Origin: Thermothelomyces thermophilus ATCC 42464
Lineage: Eukaryota > Ascomycota > Sordariomycetes > Sordariales > Chaetomiaceae
DNA: 64,000 nucleotides
NCBI RefSeq assembly: GCF_000226095.1
Contig: NC_016478.1
Span: forward strand, 3,276,001 to 3,340,000
Reading direction: 5' to 3'
Under the pieces are notes generated by a model. It was not told the DNA's origin. It worked only from the letters and a program-made list of their open reading frames with translations, and searched no databases. Positions 48,838-59,499 of the stretch are shown here, piece after piece. The translations under genes were made by a program, and so were the position numbers. Within the stretch, counting starts at the first letter, position 1. Every line of letters begins with the position of its first letter.

Positions 48838-49524
48838 GCAGGTAGGCAGGTAGGCTAAGCCGGGCGGTACTACCGATCAGGGGTACGTATTACATGTACA
48901 CAGCGCGGCAAGCTAGAGCTTTGCATGTCTTGGTCATGTGCGGCGAGCAATCTAGACAGCGGATGTACGGACGAGTCAAAACGGAGCGTAAGACGAGTCG
49001 AGACGGAACAATAGACTTCATTGCGAGTTCATTGATTGTTCAGCGGGTTGTAATCGACTCGAACCCGGAGCATGGCACCGTCAAGAGTGTGTGGCCCCGT
49101 CGCTGGGGAGTCTGTGTGGTAATCTGTCCGGATAACACGTCGGCTTGAAGTCATGGTGCCCTGACCCGGTCCTCTCGGACTCGAGCCATTCGCTACCCCC
49201 CCTCGTCTTCGGAGACGGGCACCGTAAGGGAAAGTCGCTAGTCTCTGACTCTTGACTCACTCGATTATGCTACCATGAGCTCAACTATCTTTTGATGGAG
49301 AGCACCTCCGAACACTTCATCGTTTTGAGTTGGACCATACAAACTCTAAGCCCTTATCTCCAACGAGAAGTAGCTCAGAACATTTCCTTCTATACCCTCG
49401 CTTCTCTTCTTTTCCAAAGTACAATTTCTTCCAAGGCACACTTCTACCCTGCAAACTCAGAACACGTCGGCCTTTTCGACTTCTTAGCTGTCCATTTCTA
49501 ACTTGACGAAACGCCGCCGCCATC
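48838..49524. other. Intergenic, 687 bp
   Basis: It is the 3' region of LeuRS and the promoter/leader of the next gene. The last 200 bases are pyrimidine-rich, as in fungal leaders, and include a possible GT...CAG leader intron around 49,415-49,460. Open frames here lack family features. Confidence 0.4.
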
Positions 49525-49965
49525 ATGCATCTCTCGCACGTCCTCCCACAGGGCTCACAGCCGCCCAGATAACAAACACGGTGACCACCACGGTAACCGC
49601 GGGAGCCACCATTCCCACGCCGCTCTCGACCGTCACGAGCACTGGCACGACGACCATCACCGTGACGCAGTCGGAGTTTACCACTTCGCCTACGCCGAGT
49701 GAGTTTATCTTTTTTTTTGCCCTCAGCGCCACCGCGGTTGCCCTTTCAAAGCTGCTTCCTGCCGCGTTCTCCGCAACACTCCTGGATCATAGCAGCAGAG
49801 GCTAATCAGTGGACTACCACAGCTTCCACGACGACTACCGCAGCTTCCACGAGTACTACCACAGCTACCGTCGTCCCGGTGGCGGGCGGCAACGCGCTTG
49901 GTGTGCAGGATTCGGCGGCCGGATTGGCTATTATCGCGTGCGCGCTGGGCATGGCGCTGTTTTGA
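49525..49965 (+). CDS. Ser/Thr-rich GPI-anchor-type surface protein, N-terminus unresolved
   Basis: A Thr/Ser-rich sequence (ITNTVTTTVTAG...TTTITVTQ) runs to a donor at 49699 (GTGAGT). It resumes after acceptor CACAG at 49822 (branch GCTAAT) as STTTTAASTSTTTATVVPVAGG, ending in a hydrophobic tail LAIIACALGMALF without a following charged residue. This is the layout of a GPI-anchored cell-wall or membrane protein. The best ATG (49525, context GCCGCCATCATGC) is in a different frame from the Thr-rich part. So either a first exon is missed, or a small indel has broken the signal peptide, or there is a sequence error. It converges with DPH3. Confidence 0.5.
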
Positions 49966-50361
49966 GATAGGAGCCGAAAGCCCGGGGGGGGGGGGGGCGG
50001 AGAGCTGGGTCGAGTCCGAATCAAGGAGGTGTTGCTTTGCGGCAGTTGCGATGGACAGCCTTAGTTTGCCTGGTGCTTGTCCGGGTTTCTCCTGGGCCAA
50101 TCGTCGATACAGGGCAAATGTTGAATTGGTTATCCGTGAGGCGGTAGTCGTCGACATTTAAACGAGGCGGTGTCTCGGCTGGTGCAGGTCTCGAAACATG
50201 ATCTCGCATCGTTCGTCCGGGATGTGGCCGAGGGGCCTGTTGTTCCTCGCATCGCAAAAATGACCCTAAGCTGCGTGCGGCTATCGAACCGTCCGAGTTC
50301 TCTATCCCACGGCTGCTGGTGTACCAACATCCTCGTCGATGGAGCCACGGCGGGACGCCGC
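49966..50361. other. Intergenic between convergent genes, with a 14-G run
   Basis: It lies between the ends of the Thr-rich gene (+) and DPH3 (-). A run of 14 G lies at 49984-49997, 18 bases after the stop codon. Nothing else is recognised. Confidence 0.5.
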
Positions 50362-50722
50362 CTAAGCGGCAATAGCAACCTGCCCGCTCTGCTCCTGTCC
50401 AGGGGGCTTCGGCAGGTTATCCTAGAAACAGTACGTCAGTAATCAGTACATACAGCGTCCTTTTACTCCCCCCTCTTTTTTCGGTCGGAGACGCCTCTGA
50501 TGGCCGCGGCATGGTCAGACTTACCGCATCGAAAATGACCCTGATCATCAGACTGCAGCTCGGACACACGCCGATATCCTGGCCATCCATAAGGTCGCAC
50601 AGGGCAATCTCAAAGCGGTCGCCGCACGGGCAGGGGTAGTGGTAGATTTGCAGGGTCTCGTCGTAGGTCATGTCCTCGATCTCGACCTCGTCGTAGATGG
50701 AAAGCTGCTCGTCGTCGGCCAT
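50362..50722 (-). CDS. DPH3: DPH3, CSL-type zinc protein of diphthamide synthesis (2 exons, 85 aa)
   Basis: Exons are 50722-50525 and 50421-50362, with a 103-bp intron (GTAAGT...CTAG). Dph3 gives electrons to the Dph1-Dph2 radical-SAM enzyme that starts diphthamide formation on eEF2, and it also supports Elongator-dependent tRNA wobble modification. MADDEQLSIYDEVEIEDMTY is the classic start. The zinc ligands are Cys31 and Cys33 (YPCPCGD) and Cys53 and Cys56 (GVCPSCSL), with the CSL signature. IRVIFDA-DNLPKPP closes the family domain. Length fits yeast (82 aa). Confidence 0.95.
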
Positions 50723-51488
50723 TTTGTGACTTCGTTGTCCTCTTCGACGTGCGAATCACGAAATATGCGGAGGGCTCCTGCGACGTGAAGCGGCTTCGCG
50801 AAATGTATTTTCTATGTTGTTGGGACGATTTGGCGGTTGCTCAGAAGGGAATGACGGCTGAAGTGGGGAGAAGAGAAAAAAAGTGTAGAGGGGCTAATCC
50901 GCCCGCTCGGCGCGGGGTTGATAGCGGACCGCAGCAGCCCCACATCCCCATACAGTAGCAGCTCGGCGGCCAAGCTGACCACGAATCGACATCGACACAT
51001 GGTTGAAAGTCAAAAGCCGGTTCCGGTCGTCATACATACAACGAATGATGCTCGATATCCCACGCCCTTGTACAGGATGATACACGGACAGAGTACAGAT
51101 TGAATGCACCAGTGCAGCACATATCTTTCCAGCCGAATCATACAACCAACCAATAAACAATTGCAGACAACGAGTATTAGGATTAACGAATGAAGGAGCG
51201 GGTAGTTACACCAGTCATCAAAGGGGCAACGCAATCACAGAGACAAAGGAAAGAGGCAGCAAGGAAAATGGTCGGAAAATAGAGAGAATTGGGAAAGAAA
51301 AAGGGGGGGGGGTAAGGATATGGAAAGGTATCACTCATCAACACAACCCACAAGCCACACACACCGTTCCGTTCGCTTGGTCCGCGATTCACCCACCCGC
51401 TCGGGCCCGATCCTCCACCAGCAGTGCCCCATGCTTTCGGCACCAACCACCCGAAATGCCGTCCTGAGAAGGAGCTATCTAAGGAAGC
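50723..51488. other. Intergenic, 766 bp
   Basis: It is the DPH3 promoter (minus strand) and the EDE1 3' region. A 10-G run lies at 51303-51312. Short open frames on both strands are not supported. Confidence 0.5.
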
Positions 51489-54400
51489 CTAAGATTGGCT
51501 GGCCAGATAGTTCGCCGCCTACAGTTCATCACCAAGAAGAAAAGAGCCGTCAGCCGTCCATTCCATCAACATAGCACGAAAGAAGGAACCTAATCCGACA
51601 TTCCCTTTTTCCTGACTCCCGCAACGGCACGCGACGAAAAGGAAGAGAAAGTAGTGGAAGGAAAAGAGCCTCTAGGGAAAAAAGCATTGGTGGCGCCAGC
51701 AGGAACACTCACCCTCTCCAGGTTGTAATCATACTTCTCCAGCGCCGCCACCGCGTCCGCCCTCGAATACCCCATGCTCGTCAGGTTCTTCAAGATGGGA
51801 TCATCATGCTCGCCCTCCTCGGTGAGCGCCCTACCCGGCGCCGGTGGCCTCTTGGCGGGGTCTTCGTCGTTGCTGCTGCCGCCGACGCCGCCGTTGTTGT
51901 TGTGGTGGTCGTTGTCGCCGTCGTGCTGCTTACTGTTGCCCGCCTCCTCATTTGCGGCGGCACCGCTCTGAATCCCGGCCCCAGCTGCGGTTCCTGCGGC
52001 CGCATCCTGTCCCGTGGTGCTCGTAGCAAGGGTATGCGACGACGCGGTTGGTGTAGCAGCCGAGTCGAGACCCGCAAAAAGCGCGTCCCAGTCGTGGGAT
52101 TCAGCCGTCGTCTGGATCTGAGGCTGAGAACCAGGGACCTTCGCCTGCGCACCAGAAGAAGACGAGTGAGCCGCCTGCCCGATGGTACTTCCTGCGGCGG
52201 AAGTGCCGGAAAACGAGGCAAAGTCGAAGCTGCTCTCCGTCCCGAAGGTGGTAGCACCGCCAGGTGCTCCGGCATGCGCAGAGTCGCTCTTGGGCTGGCT
52301 CGGGGGCGGGCTGCTGTCAAAGACGGGGTTGAAATCGTCAAGACCCGAGCGCGAGATGGTGGCGAAGTCGTCGTCGGCAGACCCTTCTTTGGCATCCTCT
52401 AAGCCTTCAAAATCGTCGTCGAGGTCATCAAAGGGAGCTTTGGAGGTGGTCGCTGCTGTGGTAGGGCGGCTAGCGTTGCTAGCGGTGGCTGTGGGCCGGG
52501 CCGCGGAGGAACCAAAAATGTCGTCTACATTGGACGAGCTGAGGTTATTGAGATTGGAGGACGAGGAAGTAGTGGGAACGGCGTTGTCGCTGTAAAAGGT
52601 GTTAACTTCGAGAGGTTGGGGATCATTCTAGGGGTACATTGGATAAAGACTTGGTAGCTAAAACTACGCCTCATGCATACCTTGCAGCCGGCTCGGGAGA
52701 CGCAGACGATGGCACACCAGCTCCGGCAGCATCAGGCGACGCCTTGGACACCACAGGCGACGCCGCCCTCGACTCACCACCCTTTTCCACAGGTTTGGCC
52801 GGCGGTGAGGCCGGCGCGAAGTCGTCGTCAAACCCACCCCGCTCACTCTCCGAGTCCGAGTCATCGTCACGCTCCAGCTCCGAGATAGGAGGGAACTCGG
52901 TGTTAAAGTTGGAAAATGCCTTTGCCGTGTCAGAGCTCGAAGCGGCCGCTGCCCGGGCCTGCTTAAAGCTAGCAAACGCCGATTCGAAGTCCTCCTTGGC
53001 CTTGTCCTGGTCGACAGCGAACGGATCGGCCTCCTTGCCAGCTGCGGGAGCCTTGTTCGACTCCTCCGAAATGGATCCAAACGTAGGCTTGGCCTCGGCG
53101 GCAGATGCGGGGGATGCGGGCCTGGAGCCGGAGCCCGAGGCAGGATTGTGCCCGGTCTGCGATGGCTCCGGGGACGCCGTCGTTGCCTCCTGATTCGTCT
53201 CGGTACGGCTCAGCGGCGGCGAAACCTGGCGCGACGTGCTCAGGGACTCGGCAGCATCAACAAACTGAGGGAAGCTAGAGTTGCTCCGCCCCGTCTCGGC
53301 CAGCGTTGCCGGCTCGGCGGCGGCGGCGGCCTGCTGACGGCCCGCATTGGGGCTGGTTGAAGCCGGAGTGGCAAACGAGCCGACACTGCCGGCTGAGGTG
53401 CCCGTGTTCTGCTTGAACATGGCGGCAGCCGCAGGAGGGGGCGGCGTGCCAGCCTGGCTGCCCAGACTGGGGCCAAAGACATCGTCAAAGGCCTTGTCGG
53501 TGAATGATCGAATCGGCGGGGAGAAGGTGGTGGTTATGTCAGTGCTGCCGGTCCGCCTAAAGAAAGGGTTGTTAGCGCTCGCAGTGGACAGGGCCGGACT
53601 GGAGACCTGAGCAGACGGCGACGAGCTGTTGGCGCTAATCTGGCGGGCTAGCTCCTCGTTGCTCTTAGTAAGCTCCTCGGCTTCGTTCTTCAGCTTGTCC
53701 CGCTCGCCCTCGGTGGTAGCCAGCTGCTTCTTGTTGATCGCAACGAGGCCCTTCTGCTGGCGAGCCTCAGACTTGAGCTTCTCGATCTGAGGCTTCAGCT
53801 GGGCAATCTCGGCATTCACCATCCGGATCTTCTCCTTAAGAGTCGCGTTCTCCTGCTGGTCCGCCTGCAGCGCGCTAAGGAGCTGGCGGTGCTGGTTCTG
53901 CAATTCTTGATAGGTAGCATCGACCATGGCGTACTCAGCCTGCAGCTTCTTAGTCTCGTTCTTGGATGTCGTGAGCTGCGTTTCCAGAGCGCGGACGTCC
54001 TGCGCCTCCTTCTCGTACATGGCGCGGAGCTGGCTGAGCCGTTGCTCAAAGTTCTTCTTCTGCGCGCTGGACTGGCTCAGCTCATTCTGGGTGGCCGTGC
54101 GTTGAGCCTGCACATCCTGCACCTGCTTGGTCAGGGAGCCGATCTGGTTCGACAAGTTCGCGAGCTCGGTAGACTCGTTGTTAATGTTCTTGCTGACGTC
54201 AGGCTCGGTGTCGCCCAAGAGATCATCCTCAACATTAGCAGGCTTCGCCGTGGCTGAGCTGTTGGACCCGCCGGTCATCTGCGTAGCGAGGCCGCGCCCA
54301 AACGAGGACGAGGGAACGAATGGCTTGAAGGTCGACGTGGAAGGTGAGGGTCTCGAAGGCGAGGATGGAGCTTGAGGGCTGGCACTCGCCGCAAAGGGAT

Positions 54401-55968
54401 CGCCGGCAGAACCGCCCGTGCCGGCCGGGACCTGGGCCGGCGCAGGAGGGTGAATGTCGTCCAAACCGAACAGGTCGTCCAATGCAGATGGTTTCGGTTG
54501 CGGGGGCTGCGGCCGCGGCGGGGGCTCGAACGCCGAAGCAGCTGCCGGCGGGCGAGCTTGCTGGGCCCGCATGCTGGGCGGAACAAGGTTCGGGGGCAGG
54601 GTAGCGGGAAGCGGTGCTGACTTGGTCCTTTGCTGCCTGATAAGGTACATGGCGACGGCAAACTCGTCCCTTGAGAGGCGCCCCTCAGAGTTGATATCTG
54701 CGAGGTCCCAGATCTGGGCGAGGATATCCTCGGAGAGGTTCGACTGGCTGAAGAAGGGCACGGCCTCCTCGCCCGTGATATAACCCCTCTTTCCCTTGTC
54801 CAATTCATCGTAGAGCTGGTCAAACCTGGCCTTGTCCGCCGGCGAGATTAGCCACTCTCCTGTCGTCTGCGGTCCTAACGGCGGACGCCCGAGGGGGCTT
54901 CCCGTCCGCATTTGTGTCAGCGGCCCTTGCCCGCTGAGCTGCCGCGGAACGGCCGACATGGGCGGTGTAGTGGTCGACGGAGACTGCTGCCTGGGAATGC
55001 CAGCACCGACGGGGGCGCGGCGAGTAGCAGCCTCGTAAAGGGCGGCCGGGAGAATGTTGGGTAGGCCACGTAGCGCGCCAGTCTTGATGGATGTGAGGAG
55101 GTGCATAGCGATGACGAACTCGGTCTGCACCAGGGCGCCGCGCTGTTCGGTATCCGCGAGCATCCAGATGCGTCCCAGGACGTCGTTCGGAAGACCCGAC
55201 TTCTCAAAGATCTGTTTTGCCGCCTCGCCCGGGAGCATGTTGCCATTTTGGAGATTCTGGCGCTCGAACAAACTAGCGTATTGCGCCACTTTCTCGGGAG
55301 TCAGGGGCGGGATCCGGATCGGTCCGGGAGCGCCGGTCCCTTGGGCCTGCAGCGCAGGCGGCGGAGGCGGCGGCGGGGCGGGAGTTGTCGTGATGCCCTC
55401 GAATTTTGGCAGGGGACCGACTTGGAAAGCCAACTCGGGAGTCGGCTCGCGGCCTGCCTGCGCATGCCCAATAAGTCGCAGGACCATGCCGAAACCGGCG
55501 GGTGTGAGAAAGCCCCGGTTCTCCTTGTCTGCGATTTGCCATATCTGGAACAAGACGAAGAAAACAATAAATGTCAGCTCGCCTAGCTCGGACTCCAGCA
55601 TCTCGGTGGGGTGTGTGTGTGCATGTATGTTGGACAAGACTAACCTCTCCCAGCACCCTCGAGTCCAACCTGGTCTTCTCGAAAAACTTAACAGCTACCT
55701 CGCCGGTTATGACACCCACGTTATCGGCATCGGCCTGTCGAAATAGTTGCCCGTACACGCGCTTCTCCTCCGGGGTGAGGTTGAGGTTGGGCGCCCCTGG
55801 ATCGTCGGTCAGTTAGCTATTTCTGCTTATCCCGGAACCTCTGCCACGCCGTGAATCCGTCGTGGGGTCATGAACAGCTTTCCGATGAAAGGGGAAAAAA
55901 AGAGAAAGGAGAGAGAAAGAAAGATGAATATTCGGCATACCCGCATCGACCGACCCTTCTGAAGCCAT
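51489..55968 (-). CDS. EDE1: EDE1/Eps15-like endocytic scaffold, three EH domains and UBA (5 exons, about 1330 aa)
   Basis: Exons are 55968-55941, 55796-55645, 55544-52681, 52627-51713 and 51518-51489. Ede1 is an early clathrin endocytosis scaffold that binds NPF motifs and ubiquitin. EH domains lie at about residues 13-105, 141-235 and 291-370; the second and third have EF-hand-like loops DTEQRGALVQTEF and DINSEGRLSRDEF. A Pro-run follows EH1. There is a long coiled coil at about 500-680, an NPF motif (ANNPFFRR), many acidic DDLDDDF-type repeats, and a UBA domain at the end (LTSMGYSRADAVAALEKYDYNLER, then AANYLASQS). The donor AAG/GTATGC at 52681 and the only good acceptor (CCCCTAG, 52628) do not agree in phase by one base, although the frame on each side is long and clearly EDE1. 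Confidence 0.9.
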
Positions 55969-56852
55969 GGTGAGCGCGAGCTACACCTTCCCGATCGTCA
56001 AGTTGTGCCTCTGCGCTCTGTGCGATGCGAAGGCTGGGATCGATGGCTCGGAACAAAATGCGACTAGTCCGTCCGTCAAATTAAACCCGTCGTGGAGCTG
56101 AGATTGACCCAAAGTCCGGTAGCTGACGAGCCGTTACATGTGCCGATGAGAGACCTCGCAGCGGAACAGTCTTAAAGGAAACGAACGCATACGCATCTGA
56201 GTCGAGGCAGGTGGGGGGGGGGAGAGTTCACAACTTAGCGAACCAAGTCGAGGCTGGGGATCGCAACTCCTTAGCTCCCTTGGGCTCCAGGGAAAGAACC
56301 AAACAGCGAGCGGCAGGGACCGCGTGTGGGTTCAGGGAGGGCGCTTGGCGCCACCTGAGTCGCTGATTGGACCCTGGAAACCCAACCAGGACCCCCACAC
56401 ATGATGAGCTGCACAGACCTGCAGCCAAGGGCGACTGCAGCCACAGCTGCAAACACAACGACAGCGTCGTTGGTCGTCGTGATACCTTTCACTACGCAGC
56501 AGTGGTCGTTGTTGAACAATGTCGGGAGCCTAGCATAGGCGTACGTAAAGGAATGCGATTTGAAATTTGTCACGGCAAGCCAGGAGGGCAGCAGACGGCT
56601 CGTTGGGCCCCCGGGATCTTCGGGAGGAGACATCCCAAGCATTGATGGAAATGGAGGCAGCAGTGTACCGGATACTTTTGGTCCTTGATTAAAATTGACT
56701 ACACTTTCCGTCTAACAGAAGAGATCACGGGCCCGCGATTGCCAAGAATGCCCATATTATAAGGGACCACTTCCAACGGTTCCCAAGTCAAAGGGTTTAT
56801 TAATAAACCGCCTGTTGTTAAGAAAACCATCACCAAGCTAGCGTAGGCTGGC
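55969..56852. other. Intergenic, 884 bp
   Basis: It is the EDE1 promoter side and the alpha-tubulin 3' region. A purine-rich strand lies at 55,890-55,925 (inside EDE1 intron 1), and a 10-G run at 56213-56222. Nothing else is recognised. Confidence 0.5.
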
Positions 56853-58751
56853 TTAGTACTCGGCCTCAACCTCCTCGCCCTCCATCGAGTCGGCAGCAAC
56901 CTCCTCGTAGTCGCGCTCCAGAGCCGCAAGATCCTCGCGAGCCTCCGAGAACTCGCCCTCTTCCATACCTTCGCCGACATACCAGTGGACGAAGGCGCGC
57001 TTCGAATACATGAGATCGAACTTGGAAGAGAGGGCGGACCAAGCCTCGGCGATGGCGGTGGTGTTGGAGAGCATGCAGCTGAGATCAGGTTAGCGATGGG
57101 CTTCGGACGGAACAGGTAGGGATAAACATACACAGCGCGGTTGACCTTGGCAAGGTCGCCGTTGGGCACCTGGTGGGGAGGCTGGTAGCAGATACCGAGC
57201 TTGAAGCCAGTCGGGCACCAGTCGACAAACTGGATGGTCCGCTTGGTCTTGAGCGTCGCCACGGCGGCGTGGGCGTCGTTGGGGACGACGTCGCCACGGT
57301 ACAGCAGGCAAGTAGCCATGTACTTGCCGTGGCGGGGGTCGCACTTGACCATCTGGTTGTTGGGCTCGAAGCAGGACATGGTCATCTCCTGGACCGAGTT
57401 GGCCTCGTGGGCCGCCTTGGCAGCCGAGATGACGGGAGCGTAGGCAACGAGCGGGAAGTGGATGCGCGGGTAAGGGACCAGGTTGGTCTGGAACTCGTTC
57501 AAGTCGACGTTGAGGGAGCCGTCGAAACGGAGCGAAGCGGTAATGGAGGAGACAACTAAGCCAGGTCAGCTTCTGCTTGGGAAGAGAGTCGCGGCCGAGC
57601 CCAAGACGACAACATACCCTGAGCAATCAGACGGTTGAGATTCTCAAAGTTGGGGCGCTCGAGGCCGAGGTTGCGGCGGCAGATGTCGTAGATGGCCTCG
57701 TTGTCCACCATGAAGGAGCAGTCGGCATGCTCGAGGGTGGTATGGGTGGTAAGGATCGAGTTGTAAGGCTCGACCACGGAAGTGGCGGTTTGGGGAGCAG
57801 GGTAGACGCAGAACTCGAGCTTGCTCTTCTTGCCGTAGTCCACCGAGAGACGCTCCATGAGCAGAGCACCAAAGCCCGAACCGGTGCCACCGCCGAACGA
57901 GTGGAAGACCAGGAAGCCCTGGAGCCCGCTGCAGTTGTCGGCAACCCGGCGGACCTTGTCGAGCACCTGGTCGATCAGCTCCTTGCCGACCGTGTAGTGG
58001 CCACGGGCATAGTTGTTGGAGGCATCCTCCTTTCCGGTGATCATGTGCTCGGGATGGAAGAGGCCGCGGTAGGGGCCGGTGCGGACCTCGTCGACGACGT
58101 TGGGCTCGAGATCGCAGTAGATCGTCCGCGGCACATACTTGCCGTTGCCTGTTGGTTATCCTCGTCAGCCGTTACGTCTTATATACGTCGAGGACACGGG
58201 AGAGAGAAAAACCACTTACCGGTCTCAGAGAAGAAAGTGCTGAAGCCATGGTCCGGGTCGGCGGCCTTGCGCTCCTCAGTGAGGTAGCCGTCGGGCTGAA
58301 AGTAGCGGTCAGGATGGGGAACCAAGATGGGGAGCGAGAGACGGGGCAATAGTAACGCACCTGGATGCCGTGCTCAAGGCAGTAAAGCTATATAGCGAAT
58401 CAGTATCGTCGAAACACCGAACTTGACCGCAGCACCTTGTGTTGTCGAACTCTACACGAGGGGGTGATGAACCCCCGCCCGTCAGGAGAATAAACATACC
58501 TCCCAGCACGAGTTGGCGATTTGGCACCCGGCCTGGCCGACTGTAGCACGGGTAAAGTCAGCACTAATTAACCGTCACACCAAGTCGAGGTGGTTGAGCA
58601 AGCGATGATGCATCCTTGTGATGCGGGATCCAAGACATCACCAGGTGCGGTGAGGGCCGGAGGAACGCGCGTGCCAACTGGAGACAGAAACAAAACCAGG
58701 CGCCTCGGCGCCATCCCGCGACGTACCGTTCAAGCTGATAATTTCACGCAT
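56853..58751 (-). CDS. Alpha-tubulin (7 exons, 449 aa)
   Basis: Exons are 58751-58727 (25 nt), 58540-58500 (41), 58387-58361 (27), 58295-58220 (76), 58148-57618, 57555-57132 and 57078-56853. Phases agree and total 449 codons, the usual length. It forms the alpha/beta heterodimer of microtubules. The start [16 protein letters not shown] (GTP-site loop) and the tubulin signature GGGTGSG are present, as are [20 protein letters not shown] and [21 protein letters not shown]. The acidic tail ends in Glu-Ala-Glu-Tyr, so the C-terminal tyrosine is kept. The introns crowd the 5' end, as is common in fungal tubulins. Residues 17-22 read IANSCW where most alpha-tubulins have IGNACW. Confidence 0.96.
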
Positions 58752-59499
58752 CTTGATGTCGATTTCAAAAGACGCAAGCGAGTTCGGTCAAAGGGTGAAG
58801 TAAGCAGATTGAAGAGGCGACAGTTGGCCCAAAAGACGAGTTGTAGACTGGCGGAGAGTGGAAAATTGAGGTCCAGCAGAAGCCTGAAGGTCGGCTTCGG
58901 GTGCACAGCTGGTGGGGAAATTTGATTGTTGTGTTGACAGTAGCGTTCCCAATCCGGGCAAGCGCGTCTCTCCACCATGCTTTATCAGCCAGTCGCGCTG
59001 CCCTGCACCTGGGGCCCCTGCAGGGCTCGCGTCAGGGGGCGAGCCGTGCATCCTCCAAGCACGCTCACACTGATGCAATTCCGCCGTGAAGTGAGAATCC
59101 AAAGCCCTACTAAGGTACATTAGATGTACCATAGTAAGTAGTGTACGGATTACAAACAGAGGCAAGAAAAAGAGCCTCTGGATATACAAAGAAGAAGGTC
59201 CAATTCGCATCTTTTTTGGAAGGGGGGCATGTCTGGATTGGCCAAGTGATTTGTCAGCCAGGAATGGGTCGATCATGTTATAACCGAACTTGCTGTAAAA
59301 TAAATAAAATATTAACCCATCTCATCAATCGCAAAAGCAACAGGAGCCAGACGACGATCAGGCAAGCCACTTGTCTCTCCACCCTCTATTTTACGCAAAC
59401 ACTTACTTAGTATTATGCGTGGTAATACGTAATGTACATACTACATATGAGTACATTGAGAATTGTTTTTGTCAATCATCCCCTATTGACCAGACGTTG
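58752..59499. other. Alpha-tubulin promoter / intergenic, 748 bp
   Basis: It is promoter sequence for alpha-tubulin (minus) and the 3' region of the BTB gene. A perfect inverted repeat GGTACAT-TAG-ATGTACC lies at 59114-59130. Open frames crossing 58,788-59,276 lack gene features. Confidence 0.5.

Noticed and set aside
51806-52402. 198-codon frame on the plus strand opposite EDE1 exon 4
   Set aside because: It is a shadow of the acidic EDE1 C-terminal frame, which leads in frame into a clear UBA domain.
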